A stretch of 13,223 nt of DNA from Acidobacteriota bacterium (GTDB taxonomy: Bacteria > Acidobacteriota > Terriglobia > Terriglobales > Acidobacteriaceae). This document shows, in pieces, positions 7,250 through 13,223 of the stretch. Under the pieces are notes generated by a model. That model searched no databases, was not told the origin of the DNA, and was given only the letters and a program-made list of their open reading frames with translations. The first letter of the stretch is position 1; every line of letters starts with the position of its first letter. The stretch lies in assembly GCA_003225595.1 (NCBI GenBank), contig QIAR01000238.1:1-13223 (forward strand). The letters run 5' to 3'. The translations under genes were made by a program, and so were the position numbers.

Positions 7250-7591
7250 CTACCAGCGGGGTTCCCGAGGTTGACGAGCATGATCGCGATAGTCATCGCG
7301 ACCAAATCCGCCCGAGCGTTGACCACGCGGACCCGCGCTTCGCTCGGTTTTTGGTCGTGCCTCGTTTATCTTTAATGCGCGGCCACCTAGCTCTTTGCCA
7401 TTTAAGGCCGCAGTGGCTTTATCCGCCTCGCCTGCGTCCTTCATTTCGACGAACGCAAATCCGCGCGCCCGCCCGGTTTCTCTGTCGGTGACGATGCTGA
7501 CCCGCTCAACTGCTCCATGCGCCTCGAACAACCCACGAAGTTCGGCTTCAGTGGTGCTGTGCGGAAGGTTGCCCACAAAAAGATTTTTCAT
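7250..7591 (-). CDS. RRM-domain RNA-binding protein
   Basis: A 113-residue protein: one RNA recognition motif (residues about 2-80) with RNP2 LFVGNL (4-9) and RNP1 RGFAFVEM (43-50), then a Gly/Arg/Asp-rich tail (GPRGQRSGGFGRDDYRDHAR...). This is the bacterial glycine-rich Rbp type, cytoplasmic single-stranded RNA binders often linked to cold or stress adaptation. The aromatic residues of RNP1 (Phe45, Phe47) and RNP2 (Phe5) needed for base stacking are present. AGAGGAA lies about 5 nt upstream of ATG, inside the end of the preceding receiver-like gene. The ATGA overlap means the two are probably translationally coupled. A 15-bp tandem repeat array lies 15 nt upstream of the start in the mRNA and could be a place for autoregulation (inference). 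Confidence 0.93.
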   Translation of the reverse strand: MKNLFVGNLPHSTTEAELRGLFEAHGAVERVSIVTDRETGRARGFAFVEMKDAGEADKATAALNGKELGGRALKINEARPKTERSAGPRGQRSGGFGRDDYRDHARQPREPRW

Positions 7592-8274
7592 AATATTTCC
7601 TCTTTGGGTATTTCAATAGCCGATAATTCGGTGTGCGGTAATTCAATGGCCGGTAAGTCAATGGATGATAATTGAATCGACGGTAAGCCAAGAGATGCTC
7701 CCAGTTCAGTTGGGGAGGACTTGGAGTGCAGTTTTACGGCCTCACTCCAGGACTGCTGCGGACGTTCGTCATTGGCGGATATTTTCTTCCCGCGGGGATC
7801 CTTCAAAGACAACCTCGTCGCTGCAATCCGCCATGATGCCTCCTGAAAACCCCAGCGTCGAGGCAAAGCTTCACAGGCAGTCGTGAATAGTGCTGCGACC
7901 GTTCTTGCCCAGGGCTCCCCACCAATCTCCCCCGGAAGGGGCAAAACGACGTCCAAGCACGGAGACTCGGCGAGATATCCTGGTTTGCCGACCAGATATG
8001 CGATCCTCTGTGGTGGTTTGGCGCTCTTGATCTCAAGACAAAATTCCTCCACGTTGCCAGAATCGTTTCTCACATCCACCAGCACCAGATCATAGGTATC
8101 TACCCGCCACAGCGACCGTGCCTCGCCGATGTCGGCAGCGCAGTCAACCTCCACGCCGAGTTTCCGCAGAACCCTCGCCCGTAGATCGCGCTTTGTAGCG
8201 TAAGTGGCGATGAGCAAAATTCGCTTTTTCTCAACCTTCACAGGAAAGGAGAAAGCGGCTGATAGGCTAGTCAT
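7588..8274 (-). CDS. Atypical receiver-like (CheY-fold) protein with C-terminal 5-residue repeats
   Basis: A 228-residue protein. Residues about 16-125 look like a response-regulator receiver domain: strand 1 KRILLIATY, a phosphoacceptor-like Asp in YDLVLVDV, and a strand-5 Lys in AYLVGKPGYL. The acidic pair that normally follows strand 1 (DD/DE) is absent (ATY), so Mg-dependent phosphorylation is doubtful and it may act as a pseudo-receiver. No output domain is recognised. The C-terminus has about six 5-residue repeats of the form x-I-[EDQ]-[LI]-[PS] (SIQLS, SIDLP, AIELP, HTELS, AIEIP). The ATG overlaps the end of the upstream small basic gene by 8 nt, and the stop overlaps the RRM start (ATGA), so all three are likely one translation-coupled unit. 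Coding potential is good; function is inferred. Confidence 0.75.
   Translation of the reverse strand: MTSLSAAFSFPVKVEKKRILLIATYATKRDLRARVLRKLGVEVDCAADIGEARSLWRVDTYDLVLVDVRNDSGNVEEFCLEIKSAKPPQRIAYLVGKPGYLAESPCLDVVLPLPGEIGGEPWARTVAALFTTACEALPRRWGFQEASWRIAATRLSLKDPRGKKISANDERPQQSWSEAVKLHSKSSPTELGASLGLPSIQLSSIDLPAIELPHTELSAIEIPKEEIL
7606..7695 (-). repeat. Six tandem 15-bp repeats at the 3' end of the receiver-like gene
   Basis: Six contiguous 15-bp units (7606-7620, 7621-7635, 7636-7650, 7651-7665, 7666-7680, 7681-7695) fit the plus-strand consensus CGGTAATTCAATGGC. Unit 3 is exact and the others differ at about 3-6 positions. In the mRNA sense it reads GCCATTGAATTACCG, encoding AIELP. The array and the codons flanking it hold most of six TTA leucine codons, unusual for this GC-rich sequence. 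It ends just upstream of the RRM gene's ribosome binding site. Confidence 0.85.
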
Positions 8275-8488
8275 GAGAATGCACCTTTGCCTTGCTTACG
8301 GGTAGAGACTTAGCTTCCTGTGTCTCTGAACTAGGGGAAATGTCTTGTGATACCTTGCGCACGGTAGACGGGTCACTCTCCCCCTTGTTTGTCACTGCAT
8401 TGCACAACTCTTGGTTCCTTCTTCGCTGGTGAATTCTCTGTTTACGTATCCGGTGAAATCTGGACTTGTCACCATTGATTTTTGACAT
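8267..8488 (-). CDS. Small basic protein, function unknown
   Basis: 73 residues starting at ATG 8488-8486: MSKINGDKSRFHRIRKQRI, then RRRNQEL, followed by a Ser/Lys-rich, probably disordered tail ending in KVHSHD. AAGGAG lies 5 nt before this ATG. An in-frame GTG at 8512 would read through the Shine-Dalgarno and is rejected. The Arg/Lys/His-rich N-terminus suggests an RNA-binding or ribosome-associated small protein. It ends inside the start of the receiver-like gene (8-nt overlap, so translation is probably coupled) and begins 43 nt after the end of the upstream membrane protein. No family is recognised with certainty. Confidence 0.68.
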   Translation of the reverse strand: MSKINGDKSRFHRIRKQRIHQRRRNQELCNAVTNKGESDPSTVRKVSQDISPSSETQEAKSLPVSKAKVHSHD

Positions 8489-8531
8489 CCATCTCCTTTG
8501 CTTTGCCCGCACCTGTCATCTGTGAAACCAC

Positions 8532-8882
8532 CTAAAACCGATTTCTTCCCGCGTCGCGAGCTGCAAGCCCCGCACCCGAGAGGTTGGGTTCCCTGCTGAA
8601 TACAGCCAGCGAGACCGCAAACAATCCCAGCGTCGCCAACTCCAGCGCGTAAAACACACCGCGAGAAAGCGCCACCGGCATAATCGGATTGAACACGCCG
8701 GCAATTCCGAGAAATACCAGCATCCACGAGAATCTGGCGGTGCGAACCGCCTGTACTGAAACCACAATGGCTCCGGCCCAAATGACCAGCGAAAACGGAA
8801 CTCGATATTCTGGGAAAGAGTGCCAGGATACGGCGATTAGTAATGCGGTGATGCACGCGAGTGTCATGATTCTTGTCAACAT
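8532..8882 (-). CDS. Small four-helix membrane protein, DUF6804-like
   Basis: 116 residues, with four hydrophobic segments at about residues 5-20, 28-45, 51-70 and 75-93 and a polar tail. The pattern VFNPIMPVALSR (about 63-74) followed by another helix resembles the small membrane family DUF6804, where an FNP motif before a basic residue is typical; this match is from memory. Its function is unknown. It is the first gene of the five-gene minus-strand run. GAGGG occurs about 10 nt upstream of the ATG, a rather long spacing. An overlapping frame on the same strand from 8892 gives a Cys/Ser-rich, non-membrane product and looks spurious. Confidence 0.7.
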   Translation of the reverse strand: MLTRIMTLACITALLIAVSWHSFPEYRVPFSLVIWAGAIVVSVQAVRTARFSWMLVFLGIAGVFNPIMPVALSRGVFYALELATLGLFAVSLAVFSREPNLSGAGLAARDAGRNRF

Positions 8883-9232
8883 AAACGGCCAACCCTCTTC
8901 AGGCTAGTGCGAACGCTTTCAGTGCTGCCGCACGAATTGTGGGGAAACCCTTCGTTCGGACAAAAGCCAATAGGCTTTGATATACGTAGTGCGCCTTCTT
9001 CTTAAATGGCGAGTCTTCTCAATCGCGAAGGCGCAGGGTCGGTATTTTACGATGGGTCTTCGTGGTTAAGCGCTAAGATGAGTATACGCGCTTTAAACTG
9101 AATTGAGAGAAGATACCAGCCTTTCGTAACCCCGCCGAGGGAGGCGGAGCACTCCTACTCACGACCAGCAATCAAGTGGAGACCCAATCGCAGAGTTGAA
9201 CTCGTCCAATCGCAGATTATGCGCGGTACGAA
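8883..9232. other. Non-coding gap upstream of the minus-strand operon
   Basis: 350 bp with no credible gene. It holds a hairpin, AAAGCC-AATA-GGCTTT (8963-8978), followed on the minus strand by TGTCC. There is a -10-like TATACT on the minus strand (9086-9081) without a good -35. There is an imperfect inverted repeat with GCGCTT cores (about 9065-9097). An 11-bp direct repeat CCAATCGCAGA occurs at 9184 and 9206. The minus-strand operon promoter is probably here, about 70-190 nt upstream of 8882, but I cannot place it firmly. Confidence 0.4.
9184..9216. repeat. 11-bp direct repeat next to the rnpB fragment
   Basis: CCAATCGCAGA occurs at 9184-9194 and 9206-9216 (22-bp period, about two helical turns), ending 17 bp before the breakpoint of the rnpB fragment at 9233. 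It may be a binding site or a scar of the rearrangement; two short copies cannot decide. Confidence 0.5.
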
Positions 9233-9362
9233 GCGGCGGCGGTGCGCTCTTACCGCACCTTTTCACCCTTACCCCAGCCTTGCAGCCGAGGCGGTATGTT
9301 TTCTGTGGCGCTTTCCGTCGACCGGGCTTGAACCCGGCCTCCCGGACGTTATCCCGCACACT
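9233..9362 (-). pseudogene. rnpB: Internal fragment of RNase P RNA (partial rnpB copy)
   Basis: Read on the minus strand, this stretch carries conserved RNase P RNA elements in order: GATAACGTCCGGG (P7 region), a P8-like hairpin CCGGG/CCCGG, CCACAGAAAACATACCGCC, then GGGTAAGGGTGAAAAGG and TGCGGTAAGAGCGCACCGC. Positions 9233-9271 are identical to 13185-13223, the part of the true rnpB that can be compared here (39 of 39 bp). Homology stops abruptly at 9232/9233 in the apex of P12; the 5' limit, near 9362, is judged by eye. The P1-P4 strands and the catalytic 3' half are absent, so it cannot be a working RNase P RNA. It contains about half of the specificity domain. Its start is only about 32 bp after the stop of the TPR gene, so it would be transcribed in that gene's 3' UTR. 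Confidence 0.88.
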
Positions 9363-9393
9363 GAGTCCCCGTCGCCGCTATGGTTGCAGAGCT

Positions 9394-12300
9394 TCAAGCT
9401 GCCTTACTGGCAGCCGGATACAAAGACGGCTGAGGAGCAGCCAAGCTGGCCTCCAAAGCGTCGAGCTTTGCAGGCAGTTTGGAGATCTCTTCACTGTACA
9501 CGTCCCTGACCGAAGCCCGGCTGGCGTCAACGCAGCGTTCTCGCACCCGAGTGAGCGATTGGGCTGAATCGGCCGATTTGGATTGAGCTTGCGCCATGTA
9601 GGCCAGAGCAAGATGATAGTAAACGCCGCCATCGTCAAACAGGCCACCTACTCGAACGGCAATGGCCTTTTCAAACTCCTCAATAGCCTTGTCGACGGCG
9701 TCGTCGTGGAGGTAGATCAAGCCCAAGCATTCGTGCTGATATGATTCGGGTTGGTACTCTTCTCGGCTTGATTGCTCCGCTTGAGCGATTAGCTCGCTCG
9801 CCCTCTCCACAAGACCCAGAGCCTCCTTCAAGTTTACCCTGCGCTCAGCAAACGTCATCGCCAGACCAACGTAAGTCATTCCCAGAAGATCCTCTACAGG
9901 CTTGTCCTCGGTGTCATTCAAATACTTAGAGCGTTCCCCCCCGCCCTTCTTGTACCTCTCCACTTCCACAAGCGCCTCACGAAAGGTGTCCTCAGCGTCG
10001 TCGAACGCCTTGGCTTCAGTGTAGGTCAGTCCCAATTGAACTCGAGTCTCGAGCGGTTTGAAACCCATCGATTTGGCCACGTTGAAATGGTAGAAGGCCT
10101 GATCGTAATTCCTGAGGTCGGCATGAAATCGGCCCAACCAGTAGTGCGTCGAGGCCCGAGTTTCCCATTCTTCGGATAACTCAAGTGTCTGGTCGAAAAT
10201 CTCGATCACTCGCGTGAATACCTTGCGGCGCTCTTCCGAGCAACGAATGAGTACGCCACGCTCCCAGTATGTGTACGCGATTCCCTCAAGGCTTTCCGGG
10301 TCATCGGGCCGTATATCAAGGCAGATTTGCCACTCGGACTCCGCGCGTTCGTAGTCCCCGAGTGCATGATAAATACCCGCGAGCAGCCTGTTCTCAACGA
10401 TGCCCATCGGGTTCCGCTCAATCGCGTCCTTAGCGTTCTTTAGCGCTTCATCAAGCTTGCCTTCGTCCTTGCAGTAATTGGCCAAGTCAACGTAGAGTGT
10501 CCTCTCGCGTATCTCCCAATCACTCAGCTTGCCGATGGCCGATTGAAGGCATTTTTGGGCCAACGCGAATTTTCCCCTCCAGGAGCATCTGCTGCCAGTC
10601 CAAATTGCCTTCTGCGCATAAGCCCAATCCCACTCCTTGGAAACCTTTGCTGGGCAGTGCTTCCCTGACCGGAGAGGTAGTACCCACTGCAGGCGATCCG
10701 AGAATTCTTTCTCGCCAAGTTTGGTGTACGCATCTCCCAAGGTTTTGAGTGTCTCCTCGTCAGCTTCCCAAGCATAACTCATGGCTTTCTGGCAGGCGGT
10801 CATTGCATCTTGTTTGTCTTTTGCTTTGTCTTTTTCGTCCTCGGTTTCTGAATACAGGGTAGCCTGCACTTTGGCCAGATTAAGCCAGAGCAAGAAATCC
10901 TCGCGGATCCGCAGAGCGTCTTTGTAGCTGTCCGCAGCTTGCCGGTTTTGCCGTGAGTGCTGCAGGACCATTGCCATCTGGATGTGGATTTCTGCATTGG
11001 TTGAATCTAAGTAACGGGCTTGGTAGAAGATGGGGCTGCTAGCTGCAGCCGCGTGGCTATCCGGTGCGGCTATGGCACAAGCTACAGCCAAAGCGAGCAG
11101 ACAATCCTGGGCTGTGCTCTTCGCCTCCCCGACATGCGTACCCGTCCATTCGGCGTGGCACAGAGCCCGCCAGGCGAGCGCCGCCGACAATGCACGACTT
11201 TCGATGGATCGTGCCCAGACCTGTGGTGGGTCTCCGGCTTTAAGTTTCTGGCCCAGTTCGCTTTCATAGCGGCACGCCAGACCCCGTAGTGACCACGCCT
11301 GCGTGCTGTCGGGCTGCAGGCAGATTACCTGATCGCAGAGCCGCAGCACGTCGTCGTATCTATATTCGCCCTTGGCAATGTTTGCTAAGGCGTAGTAGGC
11401 CTCCCAAAAGTGGGGGTCTATCTCAGTCACTTTCTGCAATTCAATTTTGGCTGCATGGGTTTCTCCCTTTTCCTTTTCCTTGTAGACAATGCCCAAGTTG
11501 TAATGGTTCCGTGCGAACTCATTGTCCTCGGCCAAGGCCTGAATGAAAGCTCTTTCAGCCCGGCGAAGATTCAACTCCTTGTCCTTAAGGGTATTCGATT
11601 GGTCGCGATAGGAGCGAAGTCCCCGCGAATGACACCGAACCGCGCGCCAGCTGGCGGAACCGGTCTCCACGAGGTCAGTGAAGATGCGATAAGCCATTTG
11701 CTCAATCATGCTTCTTAATGTTGAGTCCTCGGTCGACCGCCCCTTGTCCAAATCTCCCGACCTGACTTGCCAATTCCTGTTGCGGTCGCCACCGGTGAGA
11801 CTCGCAACCAGGGTCATACTGTTTCCCTCTTTGTGCAGGCTACCGGTTATGCGCGGTCCTTGCACAATTCGCCCAACCACACCCATGAGCGCACCGACGG
11901 GCAGTTCCACGAGGCCCAACCTCACTTTGGATTCGCCGCTAATCATGCCTTGGAGGTCCTCGCCAACATCCTGAACGTTAACAGTGGCTTTGCTGATTTG
12001 CTCTCCATCATTTTTGCCCTTCCTTGTTGCTTCAGGGACCATTTCGTCAATCGTTACATATAGCTGTGTGAGGTAGGCAAGCTGACTAAGCAACAGTGTC
12101 GCGATTCCCTCGACTTTGTCCTTCACCTTGTCATCTTTGTCCTTCACCCGGTCGTCGGAGGCGTAGCTCATGAAGGGAAGGATAACCATGCGCTTGCGGG
12201 CTCGGTAGGCCCAGAGGAGGGTACTGATCAGAACTGATACTGTTACCGCCCTAACTGCAAAAGTAGCTGTCAGCAATTCCTGCCATTGCCATCGGTGAAG

Positions 12301-12681
12301 CTTTAATCTCGAAATTCCCAACATCGCCAGCGCTACTCCGGCCAGCAGGAGGACAGCGCTGCGCCATCCGGTTAACAACCATCGTCGGGTCACACCTGCG
12401 GCACGGGCTGTCCACCACGCCACATAACGGAACCGAACATCGAACATTCCCGAGAACAGAAGAAGGGGTGTGAAAGCCAACAGCACAAGGATGGCGACCG
12501 TCGCTGATGTGTAGAAGAGCCGGGTTGGCCACAGGGCGTGCGGGGCCACAATCCTAGTCCTCAAGAGCGCAAGGTAGAAAAGAAGAATGCTGCCGAAGAG
12601 CCCCCACCACAGCAGCCATATAAGGCGACGATGGGAATAAGAGAATCGGTACATTCTGACTTTGCGGTTATTCACATCCAT
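9394..12681 (-). CDS. Large membrane-anchored TPR protein with a TolB-N-like domain
   Basis: 1095 residues. Four predicted transmembrane helices (about 20-40, 56-78, 106-123 and 138-158) follow a basic, presumably cytoplasmic N-terminus. Residues about 165-330 resemble the TolB/FlgO-like N-terminal domain seen before TPRs in regulators: a strand MVILPFMSYASDD, then LLLSQLAYL, ITGSLHKEGNSMTLVASLTG and a closing helix EQMAYRIFTDL. From about 370 to 1060 there are many TPR-like helical pairs, for example AFIQALAEDNEFARNHYNLG, ALKNAKDAIERNP and AIEEFEKAIAV. TPR arrays bind partner proteins, so this is likely a scaffold or sensor at the inner membrane; no enzyme motif is seen. The start is ATG 12681, with GGAGG 7 nt upstream; an in-frame TTG at 12687 touches the Shine-Dalgarno and is rejected. 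It is flanked by the rnpB fragment downstream and true rnpB upstream. Partner and pathway are unknown. Confidence 0.88.
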   Translation of the reverse strand: MDVNNRKVRMYRFSYSHRRLIWLLWWGLFGSILLFYLALLRTRIVAPHALWPTRLFYTSATVAILVLLAFTPLLLFSGMFDVRFRYVAWWTARAAGVTRRWLLTGWRSAVLLLAGVALAMLGISRLKLHRWQWQELLTATFAVRAVTVSVLISTLLWAYRARKRMVILPFMSYASDDRVKDKDDKVKDKVEGIATLLLSQLAYLTQLYVTIDEMVPEATRKGKNDGEQISKATVNVQDVGEDLQGMISGESKVRLGLVELPVGALMGVVGRIVQGPRITGSLHKEGNSMTLVASLTGGDRNRNWQVRSGDLDKGRSTEDSTLRSMIEQMAYRIFTDLVETGSASWRAVRCHSRGLRSYRDQSNTLKDKELNLRRAERAFIQALAEDNEFARNHYNLGIVYKEKEKGETHAAKIELQKVTEIDPHFWEAYYALANIAKGEYRYDDVLRLCDQVICLQPDSTQAWSLRGLACRYESELGQKLKAGDPPQVWARSIESRALSAALAWRALCHAEWTGTHVGEAKSTAQDCLLALAVACAIAAPDSHAAAASSPIFYQARYLDSTNAEIHIQMAMVLQHSRQNRQAADSYKDALRIREDFLLWLNLAKVQATLYSETEDEKDKAKDKQDAMTACQKAMSYAWEADEETLKTLGDAYTKLGEKEFSDRLQWVLPLRSGKHCPAKVSKEWDWAYAQKAIWTGSRCSWRGKFALAQKCLQSAIGKLSDWEIRERTLYVDLANYCKDEGKLDEALKNAKDAIERNPMGIVENRLLAGIYHALGDYERAESEWQICLDIRPDDPESLEGIAYTYWERGVLIRCSEERRKVFTRVIEIFDQTLELSEEWETRASTHYWLGRFHADLRNYDQAFYHFNVAKSMGFKPLETRVQLGLTYTEAKAFDDAEDTFREALVEVERYKKGGGERSKYLNDTEDKPVEDLLGMTYVGLAMTFAERRVNLKEALGLVERASELIAQAEQSSREEYQPESYQHECLGLIYLHDDAVDKAIEEFEKAIAVRVGGLFDDGGVYYHLALAYMAQAQSKSADSAQSLTRVRERCVDASRASVRDVYSEEISKLPAKLDALEASLAAPQPSLYPAASKAA
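12115..12156 (-). repeat. Two tandem 21-bp repeats in the TPR gene
   Basis: Two adjacent 21-bp units (12115-12135 and 12136-12156) share TTTGTCCTTCACC and differ at about 4 positions. They encode the duplicated DDRVKDK and DDKVKDK peptides in the linker between the TolB-like strand and its helix. This is a local slippage duplication that keeps frame, giving a charged linker. Confidence 0.75.
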
Positions 12682-12872
12682 AACCAATCCTCCAAAACCG
12701 GACTTCTGGCCAAGCTCGGATTGCTGAAAATGATAGGACTCCTCAACAGCCTGAGGACAAGCTGCCTCAACCCGCTTGCGCGATGTTTGGGTACTTGCTC
12801 GGCTTGCGTGGGTGCCTCAGGGGGTGTGCACTTCCGGGGAAGAGAACTGCTCTTCGGAGAGGTCCGCCATGG

Positions 12873-12902
12873 ATTGTCCGCCCGAGCGCTTGGGACTGTC
12901 AA
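12873..12902 (-). promoter_or_regulatory. Candidate promoter for the TPR gene
   Basis: On the minus strand a perfect -35 TTGACA (12902-12897), an 18-nt spacer and GACAAT (12878-12873) precede the TPR gene by about 190 nt, giving a long leader. The -10 matches 4 of 6 consensus bases. The leader holds small hairpins such as TGAGG/CCTCA but no recognisable riboswitch. The gap from 12694 to 12982 contains nothing else I can name. Confidence 0.4.
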
Positions 12903-12982
12903 TGGGTATTGAGAGTCGGAGGCCGTCCAAAATGCGCCCTTAGCGGACTCGAGGTCAAATAAGTGTCGCTAGATTAGCTTGT

Positions 12983-13223
12983 GGCAGCCGGACCTGTAAG
13001 CCGAATTCTGTCTGCCGGAAAACCGGCAGGACGGTCATTCCTCTGGGCCACGCATCGCTGCGTGGCTCTGGCGACCTACCCGGAGGTATGACGCGCCGAG
13101 CCAGCACGTGCCCCGGCCGAAGCCGAGGCTCCCTCCCTATTTGGTCTTGCTCCGTGTGGGGTTTGCCCTGCCCGTCGCATTACTGCGGCGGCGGTGCGCT
13201 CTTACCGCACCTTTTCACCCTTA
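12983..13223 (-). ncRNA. rnpB: RNase P RNA, 3' part (5' part beyond window edge)
   Basis: RNase P RNA is the catalytic subunit that trims the 5' leader of pre-tRNAs. On the minus strand the conserved blocks appear in order: AAGGGTGAAAAGG, TGCGGTAAGAGCGCACCGC, GAGCAAGACCAAATAGGGAG, the GTGGCCCAGAGGAATGACCG block (conserved region V), and ACAGAATTCGGCTTACAGG (P4 3' strand and the 3' end). The 3' end is placed near 12983 after the P1 strand GTCCGGCTGCC; this is approximate. About 240 nt are inside the window; the 5' portion with P1-P4 lies beyond 13223. It appears to be the complete functional gene, in contrast to the fragment at 9233-9362. Confidence 0.95.

Noticed and set aside
7606..7695. CRISPR-like array
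   Set aside because: The 15-bp units are contiguous without spacers and lie in frame in a coding region; no cas genes are present.
8489..8512. GTG start at 8512 for the small basic protein
   Set aside because: It would translate through the AAGGAG ribosome binding site of the better-placed ATG at 8488.
8392..8892. 166-residue minus frame over the small membrane protein
   Set aside because: It is a shifted frame over the four-helix protein and the small basic gene, with no hydrophobic pattern or domain.
9330..9345. tRNA T-arm-like GGGTTCAAGCCC on the minus strand
   Set aside because: The loop is one base short of a T-loop and no acceptor, D or anticodon arm is present; it is the P8 hairpin of the rnpB fragment.
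9159..9359. 66-residue minus frame
   Set aside because: It runs through the RNase P RNA fragment; the RNA explains the conservation.
11020..12063. Plus-strand frames inside the TPR gene
   Set aside because: Antisense shadows of a continuous 1095-codon gene with clear TPR periodicity.
12682..12687. TTG start at 12687 for the TPR protein
   Set aside because: It is one base from the GGAGG motif; ATG 12681 has a proper 7-nt spacing.
12672..12902. 76-residue minus frame upstream of the TPR gene
   Set aside because: It overlaps the TPR start and the candidate promoter, and has Pro/Ser-rich composition, no domain and no good ribosome binding site.

Overview
The window (about 13.2 kb, GC-rich, dense, mixed strand) looks like an Acidobacteriota (Terriglobia-type) chromosome. 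The basis is recognition of gene style only: an EF-G-like GTPase opening with GHGHAGKTSL, an outer-membrane receptor with a CarboxypepD_reg-like N-terminus preceded by a small Cys/His-rich exported protein, and a palindromic repeat with GGCTTTAGCC-type cores that resembles repeats I associate with this phylum. No ribosomal RNA marker is present to confirm it.

Layout. 1-1994 (-): EF-G-like translational GTPase, C-terminus cut by the window edge. 2168-3125 (+): DoxX-like membrane protein, then an exported group I truncated haemoglobin. 3126-3325: intergenic region with an inverted repeat and a candidate promoter carrying an 11-bp-period direct repeat. 3326-6219 (+): small exported Cys/His-rich protein, then a 791-residue TonB-dependent receptor whose gene contains an in-frame REP-like palindromic element. 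6323-6913 (+): secreted DsbA-like thioredoxin-fold protein. 8882-6944 (-): a compact five-gene run, in transcription order a small membrane protein (DUF6804-like), a small basic protein, an atypical receiver-like protein, an RRM RNA-binding protein and another small very basic protein. The receiver-like and RRM genes overlap by ATGA, and a 15-bp tandem array lies just before the overlap.

8883-9232: non-coding. 9233 to about 9362 (-): an internal fragment of RNase P RNA (P7 to the tip of P12). 9394-12681 (-): a 1095-residue membrane protein with four predicted N-terminal TM helices, a TolB-N-like domain and a long TPR array. 12983-13223 (-): the 3' part of the apparently genuine rnpB, running off the window. 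The 39 bp of the fragment that can be compared with the true rnpB are identical, so the TPR gene is bracketed by rnpB-derived sequence in the same orientation. This is the strongest sign of rearrangement or insertion here.

Themes. One group suggests envelope and metal or redox handling (DoxX, globin, Cys/His protein, TonB receptor, DsbA-like). A second suggests RNA handling (RRM, two basic small proteins, rnpB and its fragment, EF-G-like). No CRISPR array, integrase, transposase or complete tRNA was seen. The best candidates for something new are the rnpB fragment with its TPR neighbour, the RRM/receiver coupled operon with its in-gene repeat array, and the REP-like element translated inside the receptor.
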